DNA from: an uncultured Candidatus Neoarthromitus sp.
GTDB lineage: Bacteria > Bacillota > Clostridia > Clostridiales > Clostridiaceae
Direction: 5' to 3'
DNA length: 64,000 nucleotides
NCBI GenBank assembly: GCA_937890765.1
Contig: CALADQ010000009.1
Location: 1 to 64,000, forward strand
Shown: piece after piece, positions 34,451 through 42,958 of the stretch
Numbering within the stretch: position 1 is the stretch's first letter
Layout of the letters: the number at the start of each line of letters is the position of its first letter
Notes under the pieces: model-generated
What the model was told of the DNA's origin: nothing
Databases searched by the model: none
The model's input: only the letters and a program-made list of their open reading frames with translations
Position numbers and translations under genes: made by a program

Positions 34451-35698
34451 ATGAAAAAAATAATTCATTTAAACAACAACGATTACGAACTTTCTAACGT
34501 TTTTAGTAAAGACAAAAAAGGATTTTTCTCAATGCTAGTTATTATGCTTGGATTTACATTTTTCTCAGCAAGTATGATGACAGGTGGGACTCTTGGAACT
34601 GGTTTGGATTTCAAAAATTTTATCATTGCAGTTGCTGCAGGAAATTTAATTCTCGCAATATACACTGGCCTTCTTGCATACGTTGGTTCTTCTACAGGAC
34701 TATCGATGCATTTGTTAACGAGATATTCATTTGGAGAAAAAGGTTCTTATTTAGCATCTTTTATAACAAGTATAACTCAGATTGGTTGGTTTGGAGTTGG
34801 AATTTCAATGTTTGCAATACCAATCGCAAATAGATTTAATATAAATGTTTATGTTTTAGTTGGAATAACTGGGATTCTCATGACATCAACCGCATATTTC
34901 GGAATAAAATCCTTGACTATATTAAGTGCCATAGCAGTACCTGCAATTGCAATATTAGGTAGCACTTCAATTTTTATAGCTACAAATTCTGTTGGTGGAA
35001 TAAATGACTTGATGAATATAACTCCTGTTGATAAAATTTCTTTAATTAGTGCAATTTCATTATGCATAGGGTCATTCATAAGTGGTGGAACAGTTACACC
35101 AGACTTCGCGAGATTTTCAAAAAAGAAAATGTCTGCGGTATTAACAACAGTTATCGCATTTTTCATTGGGAATTCATTAATGTTTCTATTTGGAGCAATA
35201 GGAGCTATGGTTAAAGGAACTGCCGAAGTAGCAGATGTATTATTTTCACAAGGGCTCGTAATACCTGCAATAATAGTTTTAGGTTTAAACATTTGGACTA
35301 CAAACGACAATGCACTTTACACTTCTGGGCTTGGACTTTCAAACATAACAAAAATATCTAAAAAGAAACTTGTGTTAATAAGTGGTTTAATTGGAACTGT
35401 AGGAGCGATATGGCTCAACAATAATTTTATTGAATTTCTAACATTTTTAAACTCTATGCTTCCACCAATTGGAGGAATAATAATCGCAGATTTTTTCTTC
35501 GTAAACAAACGCAAATATGAAAAAATAGAAAATGTAAAATTCAAATCCATAAATCCAATTGCCATAATTTCATTTTTAATTGGATTTTCCACAGCTCACT
35601 TAATAAAATTTGGGATAACAGCAATAAATGTTTTGATTATTACAATTATTTCTTATGTTATTGGAATGAAATTATTTTATAAGAAAGGAACTCATTAA
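34451..35698 (+). CDS. codB: Cytosine permease
   Basis: 415 residues with about 12 hydrophobic segments, of the NCS1 family of nucleobase:cation symporters. It should bring cytosine into the cell. Typical features are the start with MLGFTFFSASMMTGGTLGTGLDF, the TQIGWFGVGISMFA segment, GSFISGGTVTPDFARF and the NIWTTNDNALYTSGLGLSN segment, all close to CodB. An SD AGGAG sits nine bases before the ATG. Its stop codon shares a base with the codA start, so the two form an operon. A PyrR attenuator precedes it, linking uptake to pyrimidine supply. Confidence 0.93.
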   Translation: MKKIIHLNNNDYELSNVFSKDKKGFFSMLVIMLGFTFFSASMMTGGTLGTGLDFKNFIIAVAAGNLILAIYTGLLAYVGSSTGLSMHLLTRYSFGEKGSYLASFITSITQIGWFGVGISMFAIPIANRFNINVYVLVGITGILMTSTAYFGIKSLTILSAIAVPAIAILGSTSIFIATNSVGGINDLMNITPVDKISLISAISLCIGSFISGGTVTPDFARFSKKKMSAVLTTVIAFFIGNSLMFLFGAIGAMVKGTAEVADVLFSQGLVIPAIIVLGLNIWTTNDNALYTSGLGLSNITKISKKKLVLISGLIGTVGAIWLNNNFIEFLTFLNSMLPPIGGIIIADFFFVNKRKYEKIENVKFKSINPIAIISFLIGFSTAHLIKFGITAINVLIITIISYVIGMKLFYKKGTH

Positions 35699-36963
35699 TG
35701 TTAATTAAAAATATTAAACTTTTAGACAGTGAAAAAATTGTAAGTATAAGAATAGAAAATAAAATTATAACCGAAATTAATTCTGATTTATCTCCTTATG
35801 AAAATGAAGAAGTGATTGAAGGAAATAATCTTTTAGCAATTCCTCCATTCATAGAACCGCACATTCATCTCGATACGACTTTAACAGCTGGAGAACCAAA
35901 ATGGAACAAAAGCGGAACTCTTTTCGAAGGGATAAAGCGATGGAGTGAAAGAAAAGAATTTTTAACAAAGCACGATGTTAAATCACGAGCTATGAAAGTT
36001 GTAAAATGGCAAATTGCAAATGGCATTCAATTCATACGAACTCATGTGGATGTGACGGATAAAAATTTAGTTGCATTAGAAGCTATGCTCGAACTTAAAG
36101 ATGATTTAAAAAATTTTGTTACTCTTCAAATAGTTGCGTTCCCTCAAGAAGGAATTTTATCTTTTAAAAATGGTAAAGAATTATTGGAGCAATCAATAAA
36201 ATTAGGTGCTGATGTTGTTGGTGCAATTCCACATTTTGAATTTACAAGAGAGTACGGAGTTGAATCTATAAATTTTATTTTCGATTTAGCGACGAAGTAC
36301 AATAAACTTATTGATGTTCATTGCGATGAAATTGATGATGAACAATCTAGATTTTTAGAAGTAGTTGCAACTAGAGCTTTAGAAAGTGGATTAAAAAATA
36401 AAGTTACTGCTAGTCATACAACAGCGATGGGCTCTTACAACAACGCTTACACTTTTAAATTATTTAGGCTTTTGAAATTATCAAAAATAAATTTTGTGTG
36501 CAACCCTTTAATAAACACTCATCTTCAAGGAAGGTTTGACACATATCCAAAACGAAGAGGCTTAACTCGTGTTAAAGAATTAAATGAAAATAATATAAAT
36601 GTTTGTTTTGGACACGATGACATATTAGACCCATGGTATCCAATGGGAACAGGAAACATGATGGAAGTTTTGCATTTTGGACTTCACGTGTGTCAAATGA
36701 TGGGATATGATGACATAAATGAATCAATTAAATTTATAACTAAAAATAGCGCATTAACATTAAACATAGAAGATGATTATAAAATTGAAATTTCAAAACC
36801 TGGAAATCTAATTATACTTAACAGTGAAAATATTTTTGATGCTGTGAGAAAAAAGTGTGACGTTATCTATTCAATTAGGGAAGGAAAAATAATTTCAAAA
36901 AACAATCCTAAACAATCTTACGTGAACTTAAATGGACTTGAGGAAATAAATTTTATGAAGTAA
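35698..36963 (+). CDS. codA: Cytosine deaminase
   Basis: 421 residues. It deaminates cytosine to uracil and ammonia in the cytoplasm with an iron/zinc centre. The metal motif PPFIEPHIHLDTTLTAG (about 52-68) is present, with RTHVDVTD, a glutamate/histidine HCDEIDDEQSRF region and the catalytic Asp in CFGHDDILDPWYPMGTGNMMEV, as in E. coli CodA. The protein is of normal length. It overlaps codB by one base, with an SD-like AAAGGAA ahead. Together codB and codA salvage cytosine to uracil, and are under the pyrimidine attenuator; this fits the end product. Confidence 0.95.
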   Translation: MLIKNIKLLDSEKIVSIRIENKIITEINSDLSPYENEEVIEGNNLLAIPPFIEPHIHLDTTLTAGEPKWNKSGTLFEGIKRWSERKEFLTKHDVKSRAMKVVKWQIANGIQFIRTHVDVTDKNLVALEAMLELKDDLKNFVTLQIVAFPQEGILSFKNGKELLEQSIKLGADVVGAIPHFEFTREYGVESINFIFDLATKYNKLIDVHCDEIDDEQSRFLEVVATRALESGLKNKVTASHTTAMGSYNNAYTFKLFRLLKLSKINFVCNPLINTHLQGRFDTYPKRRGLTRVKELNENNINVCFGHDDILDPWYPMGTGNMMEVLHFGLHVCQMMGYDDINESIKFITKNSALTLNIEDDYKIEISKPGNLIILNSENIFDAVRKKCDVIYSIREGKIISKNNPKQSYVNLNGLEEINFMK

Positions 36964-37001
36964 ATGGATTTTAATTTTATCCATTTGCTTTTTTGTTTTT
37001 T
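36962..37001 (+). terminator. Terminator after codA
   Basis: AAATGGAT and ATCCATTT form a perfect 8-bp stem with a 9-base loop, followed by TTTTTTGTTTTTTG. Confidence 0.85.
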
Positions 37002-37179
37002 GCAAAAAATAATTTTGAGTTATCCACACTCTTATGCACCCTGTGTTGTTAAATTCATTGTAAACATTAAACATTAATGCTATAATTTTGTAGAATTAAC
37101 AATAAACATATTAGTGATTTTAACAAAAATCTAAAATTAAAATTTATAATGTACGCAACTTGCTGAAAGGTGGTATAAG

Positions 37180-38583
37180 ATGTTAACCCTACGTTCGATA
37201 ACAGAAAGTATAGATATTGATTATTTTAAATTTAATTTAAATTTTCATAAATACATTGAAGACAAATTGAAACAAGACAAGTTCAAAACAACAAAAGAAT
37301 TTAAAAAGAATTTAAAAAGAAGAATACAACTTTTAAGTTGCATAAATGGTACATGCCCTGATTTGTTGAAATTCTTTATAAATGATGATTACACAAATTA
37401 TCAAGAAGATTTTACTAACGAAGACCTTGTTGATTTAGTGAACAAATTTTCAGACGATGAACCAATAAAATTAAGTGTAAATCTAATAGTTTATAATGAA
37501 GAACGTTGCATAGAACGCTGTCTATCCTCCCTTCTAACCTTCGCTGACGAAATTTTAGTTTTAGACACTGGGTCCACAGACAATACAACTAAAATAATCG
37601 AAGAAAAATTCCCACAAGTAAAACTTTTTCGTGATAAATGGAGAAAAGATTTTGCATACTCGCGAAATATTTTAATAGATAAATCTACAAACGATTGGAT
37701 TCTTTCAATTGACGCCGATGAAACGCCAATAGATGAATTTCATCTCATAAAAGATGTTATTTCTCTATTCAACAATTTTAAAGCTGATAAAGATCACCCT
37801 CTTGTATTTTCACCTACTATAGATTCATTAGGTCAAAAAATAAATACAACAAAAAGAATTTTCAACAAAACACATGAAATGAAATTTGATGGGAAGATTC
37901 ACGAAGAAATTGTATCTAAAAATGAAAAGGAAATCAATTATATAATGCTATCACTAACTTTAAGTCATGACGGATATCATCCCGATGTATTTAAAGAGAA
38001 AAATAAGGCAGAGAGAAATACAGAAATCCTAGAAAAAATGATAAAATTAGAGCCAAACAAAATAAGATGGTATTATTTTTTAGGACGCGAAAAAAATATT
38101 TTAGGACACGATATTGATGAATGTATAAAAATTTTAAAATCTGGTTTGAAATTAAAACATACTCAAAATTCTATAGAAAATTTTTACTACAATATTTTAA
38201 CTTTACTTGCAAAAATATCTGTATCTCATAAAAAATATGATTTATTAAAAGAAGTTATCGAATTAATGGAATATGAAATTCCAAATTCCCTAGATGCATT
38301 TTATTTTAAATTAATATTGGAAAATGATTCAGTAATGAGTGATAAATTTCTACAAATAAATAATATGGTAAAATCTATTGGTGATATTTCAAATAAAGTA
38401 AATACAATTGATGAAACATATTCTCATATACTTCACACTTTAGGTTTAATATATTTAAGTTTCAGAGATTATACAAGAGCATTTTACTATTTTAATCAAA
38501 TTCAATCTCAAAAAAATATAGATGCCATCAAAGAGATTCTTTTACCACTTAAAAATGAAATAGATGAATTTATGAAAAAATAA
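37180..38583 (+). CDS. SunS-like family 2 glycosyltransferase
   Basis: 467 residues, SD AAAGGTGG six bases before the ATG. Residues 1-95 are a helical domain with no recognised family. A GT2 domain begins near residue 98 (KLSVNLIVYNEERCIERCL), with LDTGSTDNT (128-136), a DxD motif DADE (178-181) and FDGKIHEE (236-243). The C-terminal half is TPR-like helical. From memory, the order YNE...LD.xSTD...DAD...GK(I/V)HEE...H(D/N)GY.P...LEP...FFLGRE matches SunS, the S-glycosyltransferase of sublancin, and relatives that glycosylate proteins such as flagellin. No glycocin precursor is nearby. Its neighbour is a large surface protein gene, so a protein target on the surface is a sensible guess. Confidence 0.8.
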   Translation: MLTLRSITESIDIDYFKFNLNFHKYIEDKLKQDKFKTTKEFKKNLKRRIQLLSCINGTCPDLLKFFINDDYTNYQEDFTNEDLVDLVNKFSDDEPIKLSVNLIVYNEERCIERCLSSLLTFADEILVLDTGSTDNTTKIIEEKFPQVKLFRDKWRKDFAYSRNILIDKSTNDWILSIDADETPIDEFHLIKDVISLFNNFKADKDHPLVFSPTIDSLGQKINTTKRIFNKTHEMKFDGKIHEEIVSKNEKEINYIMLSLTLSHDGYHPDVFKEKNKAERNTEILEKMIKLEPNKIRWYYFLGREKNILGHDIDECIKILKSGLKLKHTQNSIENFYYNILTLLAKISVSHKKYDLLKEVIELMEYEIPNSLDAFYFKLILENDSVMSDKFLQINNMVKSIGDISNKVNTIDETYSHILHTLGLIYLSFRDYTRAFYYFNQIQSQKNIDAIKEILLPLKNEIDEFMKK

Positions 38584-38627
38584 AAAAATAAAAGATGAAG
38601 TTTGAAAGAACTTCATCTTTATTTTTA
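38584..38627. terminator. Bidirectional terminator
   Basis: AAAGATGAAGTT and AACTTCATCTTT form a perfect 12-bp stem with a 6-base loop and A/T-runs on both sides. It serves the SunS-like gene and the converging surface-protein gene. Confidence 0.9.
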
Positions 38628-38630
38628 TAA

Positions 38631-41540
38631 TTATTCAAATTTAATACCTAATTTTTTAGCCATGTCTTTAACTTCTGGCGTATCTAACATTCTTAAAACA
38701 ACAGCTGATCTAGCCTGACTTTGAGTTTCCCCTGCTTTTATTCCTTTTTCAATTTCAGAAACCCAAAAAGCAACTCCTTCACTCTCTCCAGCTCTATCAA
38801 CTATAGCATACATAGCCTCAACAAACTGAGTATTAGTTAAATTTTTCTCCAACATTTCTGGAGTAAATGAAACTTGTCCTAAAAATCCTTTTAAAGTTTC
38901 TTGTCCACTAACTAATCTTTGTGTCCAATACAACAAACCTTCTTGTTCTGGCTCCCTGTTGAAAAATGCTCTATACACTCTAGCCACATATCCCGCAACT
39001 CCACCTTGAACTTGCGCATTATTTCCTTCAGAAGTTCTGAATGTTGGAACATCCAAAGTAGTACTCTTAGTTCCATACTTAAGAACTAACTTCATATCTT
39101 TATACTCAGTTCCAACTCTAAGTCCTGATAGCTCAATTATATTTTTATCAACATTGTACTTAGCAACAACTCCACTAACTCCTGAACCTGATACTTCAAC
39201 TACTATTCCTTCTTTATCAGGATTTTTAATATCAGCAGTTACATTAGCAGTTGTTGTTGTTACTCCAGAAACTTGTACTCCTGAAGTTCCAACTTGAACC
39301 TTAGTATCACCAGCTCTCCCAGTAGCATATCTAGTTATACCCTGTTGTGTTTTAATTCCACCTGCATTTATAGAACCAAAAGCACCTATTGAATCTGTTC
39401 TTATAGTATTAACCCTATATCCATCCTCCGATGTAGTAAAATCAAACCTAAAATCTCTAGTCCTATCAGCCTGAATTCCAGTAATAGTTATTTCAACCAT
39501 TTCTGAAGCCGATTCAACATTTGAAGCGTTAAAGTTCAATTTAGCCTCATTACCAACTAGATAATCGTAATCTATATTACCTGATTTATCTACACCATTA
39601 ACTACTCTATAAGTTTTTTCCATTTTAACATTAGCATCATCTATTTTTTCATAAGTACCATTATTATTTATATAAGCAGTAACTCCATTTAAAATCGAAT
39701 CCGCATCTTTCACTCTTCCAACAAATCTCACTCCACCTGGAATTTGCTCATACTCTAACTTGGAATCAATCCACGCTTCAGCTCTATTTTCTTTATTAGT
39801 AGTTGTAAACCTATTTTCATTTGTTCTAGTATTTGGGAACAACACATTAGAATAAGGAGCACTTGCATTTCTTCCTAAAGAAACCGGATTTCCATACCTC
39901 TCCCTTCCATTATCATTATAAACAGTTTCAAGGGACAAGAAATCATAATTTCTATTCTGTTCTAATCCAGTTATTTCGATAGCAAACCAACTAGATTTAC
40001 TGTTTTTACCATCTTTAGACTTAACATTCTTAACTTCGTAAGTTTCCCCACCTCTTAATCCTCTAACTTCAATTCTCTCAAGGTTAGTTGTGTCATCAAC
40101 TTTAACAATGTAAGTCAATCTATCAAGACCAACATTTACTTGATATAAATTACTTTTATTAAGCAGTGTATTATATCCACCAATCTCTGAAGATCTATTC
40201 TCAGACGTTGCAACAACTAAATATTTTCCTGTAACCCCAGGTGTTCCTGTAGCCCTACTATCATCAAATCTAACTCTTTGAGTTCTCTCTCCATCACCTG
40301 ATTTATAAGTTATATCCATGTATTCAAACTCATAAGTTGTCCTATTATTAAGACCATTTATCTTAATATCTTTGTACCTATTCCTATAATCTACATCTGA
40401 AGCAGAAAAATTTGACTTTGGCTCTCCAGGATATTTACCAACTGAGAAGTTACCTACTTCAGCATTAAATACATCTCCTCTTCTGTCAGTAACAGTAACA
40501 CCTGTTATAACTGAATCTGTATCCTTAACAACATCAACCAAAGTAACTGATGAACCTGAAACATTAACAAACGTATGCTCATTTTGCTCTATTATATTAT
40601 CACCATCATCAACAAATTGATTAGCTTGTTTTCCATCTACGGATCTAATATAAGAGTATAAAGAATCAGTTAAAGTCCAAGTAGCAGTAGGTATAACAGC
40701 ACTTCCTGTATTATAGTTTAAATCTGTCTGTAGTGAGTAAGTTGTAAATTCCTTTTTAATACTATCATAGCTTGTACCTAAATACAAATCGGTCCTAGAA
40801 TCTAATTCTATATTAGTTACATTTATTCCAGTTGGAAGTCCTCTTAGAGTTAAGTAAACCAATCCATTCTCGTCAACCAAAGAATTTAAATTCTCAACTG
40901 AAGAAGCCTTTCTAGGAGATTCGAATCTAATATCTTTCGCTGAAACATTAGTAGTCCTTGTTTTTCCATCTTGCTCATAAGTCACTAACAACTCAAGCCC
41001 TTTATTCTTGTCCAATCCTAAAAATGCATCATTCAATTTTTTACCAAGTATATCTTGTCTAGCTGTAGAGATTGAATTTCCACCATTATGCTGGTTAGAA
41101 TTAATCAGATTAACATTGTCTCTGTACTCACTAACAGCATTACTTATTTCACTTCTTAGGTAGGATTCCAAATTTCCTGTAATCCTTAATCCTAATCTTA
41201 TAAAACCACCTTGTCTATCGTCAGCTTCATAAGCTGTTTTATTTTGTCCAACAATAGTCTTTTTACCTAAAACACCAGTTTCCACTTTTTCAATTGATAG
41301 AACAGTTTCTTTAGTTTCAGATGCTGTTGAAGATAACTTATCATTAGAATTTATATCGTAAGCATCAACAACCTCTAAACCATTCAAAGACCAGTTATTT
41401 TCGAAGAACCCTTGATCTTTAGATATATCTACATTAGTAGTTACGCCCGCAGCATTCGCATGAGTAGCTGGAACAACCGTTACCGCCATAGCAATCAGAG
41501 CGACGCTTGCAACCAAATTTCTCAATTTTTTAGATTTCAT
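38631..41540 (-). CDS. Largest secreted surface protein, C-terminal DUF4214
   Basis: 969 residues with AGGAGG six bases before the ATG. The signal peptide ends HANAAG. A first region of about 250 residues is homologous to the start of the 28344 protein (YLTLRGLPTGINVTNI). Three or more Fn3-like modules of the 'INGLNNRTTYEFEYMDITY' type follow, with Tyr/Asp-rich segments such as YNDNGRERYG. The C-terminal 120 residues are DUF4214 (EQEGLLYWTQRL, then SEGVAFWVSEIEKG, ending KKLGIKFE). The codon choice seems more ordered than in neighbours, and the gene stands alone between a strong terminator and a 680-base leader, which suggests high expression. An S-layer-like role is my inference; no SLH or CWB2 domain is seen. 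Confidence 0.8.
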   Translation of the reverse strand: MKSKKLRNLVASVALIAMAVTVVPATHANAAGVTTNVDISKDQGFFENNWSLNGLEVVDAYDINSNDKLSSTASETKETVLSIEKVETGVLGKKTIVGQNKTAYEADDRQGGFIRLGLRITGNLESYLRSEISNAVSEYRDNVNLINSNQHNGGNSISTARQDILGKKLNDAFLGLDKNKGLELLVTYEQDGKTRTTNVSAKDIRFESPRKASSVENLNSLVDENGLVYLTLRGLPTGINVTNIELDSRTDLYLGTSYDSIKKEFTTYSLQTDLNYNTGSAVIPTATWTLTDSLYSYIRSVDGKQANQFVDDGDNIIEQNEHTFVNVSGSSVTLVDVVKDTDSVITGVTVTDRRGDVFNAEVGNFSVGKYPGEPKSNFSASDVDYRNRYKDIKINGLNNRTTYEFEYMDITYKSGDGERTQRVRFDDSRATGTPGVTGKYLVVATSENRSSEIGGYNTLLNKSNLYQVNVGLDRLTYIVKVDDTTNLERIEVRGLRGGETYEVKNVKSKDGKNSKSSWFAIEITGLEQNRNYDFLSLETVYNDNGRERYGNPVSLGRNASAPYSNVLFPNTRTNENRFTTTNKENRAEAWIDSKLEYEQIPGGVRFVGRVKDADSILNGVTAYINNNGTYEKIDDANVKMEKTYRVVNGVDKSGNIDYDYLVGNEAKLNFNASNVESASEMVEITITGIQADRTRDFRFDFTTSEDGYRVNTIRTDSIGAFGSINAGGIKTQQGITRYATGRAGDTKVQVGTSGVQVSGVTTTTANVTADIKNPDKEGIVVEVSGSGVSGVVAKYNVDKNIIELSGLRVGTEYKDMKLVLKYGTKSTTLDVPTFRTSEGNNAQVQGGVAGYVARVYRAFFNREPEQEGLLYWTQRLVSGQETLKGFLGQVSFTPEMLEKNLTNTQFVEAMYAIVDRAGESEGVAFWVSEIEKGIKAGETQSQARSAVVLRMLDTPEVKDMAKKLGIKFE

Positions 41541-41801
41541 ATTTGTCCTCCTAAATCTTTAAAACAAAGTTAAAAACTACTTCACCATAATAATTATTAC
41601 TAAAATTTAATTATTGTGTATTGTGATTTTCTCTTGGCATAATAATAACATTTGTAATCTTTTTTTAACATATTTATATAATATGATTTTTCTAATGTTT
41701 TACTATTATTTTGAATTATATCTCCTATTCTCTCTATTTTCCTTACAATTTTATTTTTTAAATTACACTTTAACACGAAGTATAACACCTATAATTTAAT
41801 A

Positions 41802-41827
41802 TTTAGAATTTAAATTTAAATTCTAAA
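41802..41827. repeat. Perfect 26-base palindrome in the surface-protein leader
   Basis: TTTAGAATTTAAA (41802-41814) is followed at once by its reverse complement TTTAAATTCTAAA (41815-41827). No T-run typical of a terminator follows. It lies in the 683-base gap (41541-42223) between two divergent genes, next to the hairpin at 41832-41861. The rest of the gap is A/T-rich, with another imperfect hairpin near 42039-42078 (TTAATATT/AATATTAA arms) and no convincing gene. Confidence 0.7.
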
Positions 41828-41831
41828 CTAA

Positions 41832-41861
41832 AGGAGCATCTTTTCTATAACAGACGCTCCT
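41832..41861 (-). promoter_or_regulatory. Hairpin with SD-like arm in the surface-protein leader
   Basis: Read on the minus strand, AGGAGCGTCT pairs with AGATGCTCCT over ten bases (one G-U pair) with a 10-base loop. On the plus strand the same pair is an A-C mismatch, so the RNA is probably minus-strand, toward the 38631 gene. Its role (leader stability, attenuation or sRNA) cannot be told. Confidence 0.5.
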
Positions 41862-42223
41862 CCTTTATAACAAACTAAGGTTTCAAAATAGAAATATTTA
41901 TTTATATAGAATAATTACAAAATATTAACAAAAGTTATAAATTAAAGCCATAAACAATAATACTAACTAAAAATTTTACTTATACTGCTTAAAACCAAGA
42001 AATAAATATAGATTAAAACAAGTTTTATTATATTCCATCTTAATATTAAGAGGTTAAACATTAATATCTCTCAATATTAACGCAACTCATTATACATAAT
42101 TTTAGATAAAAATTCAATAATAATCATAAATTATTATTTTATTTTTTTTGTTTTAAATTGATTTATTTACAATTATTATTTATTTTATAAATCTAGATTA
42201 ATTTCGACTTGGAGGATAAATAA

Positions 42224-42937
42224 ATGATAAACAAACTTAAATTACGCCATTTTATTATGGTTTATCCCTCTTTATGGATCGTTTATTGCATTTTCGAATT
42301 GATATCAGGAAACATCTCAGATTTGTACAGCATGATAATGAATTTAATACCTGCTTTGTTATTATGCATAATATCTTATTTGTTCTATATCTATTATGAA
42401 AAATCCATATTTCTAAAAACCAAAGGATTAATATTTTCCATATCTTCTTTGTTTTTAACGGACCAAATTTCTAAAATAATAGTCTCATCAATATTTAAAT
42501 CAAAAAACATAACAACCCTCAAAGTTATACCCAATTATTTTTCAATAACACCTTACATTAATGATAAAGGTTCTTTTGTCGCATCAAGATTCAATATAAA
42601 TGCTCCATTTATTATTTTTACGATTTTCAATTTTTTAATTTTGTTATTGATATTTTGGATATATAGGTTTAAACTTCATAAAAAACAAATTAGTTCAATA
42701 GAACAAATATCTTTTATATTTTTATTTTCTGGTGGTCTCTGTTCGCTTATAGATAAAATTTTTTGGGGTGGAAGTTTGGATTTCTTACACATAAATAATT
42801 TGTTTATTGCAGATGTAAAAGATATTTTCATAACTTTAGGACTTGCAAGTTTTATTCTATCAAGTATAATTTCAGACGATCAAATAAATTTAAAAGAATT
42901 TTTAAATTTTACATTTAAATTAAAAATTTCCAAATAA
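42224..42937 (+). CDS. LspA-like membrane protein with N-terminal extension
   Basis: 237 residues; AGGAGG-type SD (TTGGAGGATAAATAA). Two extra membrane helices fill the first 70 residues. The remaining 165 resemble signal peptidase II: LTDQISKIIV near residue 80, a loop with NDKGSF, then SGGLCSLIDKIFWGGSLDFLHI with the first catalytic Asp region, and FIADVKDIFITLGL with the second (LspA reads FNxAD there). LspA cleaves the signal peptide of diacylglyceryl-prolipoproteins. Several lipoproteins in this window would be substrates. The usual asparagines are partly replaced, so an LspA paralog with changed specificity is also possible. It is co-oriented with the antiporter gene. Confidence 0.65.
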   Translation: MINKLKLRHFIMVYPSLWIVYCIFELISGNISDLYSMIMNLIPALLLCIISYLFYIYYEKSIFLKTKGLIFSISSLFLTDQISKIIVSSIFKSKNITTLKVIPNYFSITPYINDKGSFVASRFNINAPFIIFTIFNFLILLLIFWIYRFKLHKKQISSIEQISFIFLFSGGLCSLIDKIFWGGSLDFLHINNLFIADVKDIFITLGLASFILSSIISDDQINLKEFLNFTFKLKISK

Positions 42938-42958
42938 TTAAACGTGAGGAGGATTTAT

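Noticed and set aside
41600..41788. A 62-codon minus-strand frame in the surface-protein leader
   Set aside because: No proper SD before its GTG, extremely A/T-rich, no recognisable feature; kept only as leader sequence.
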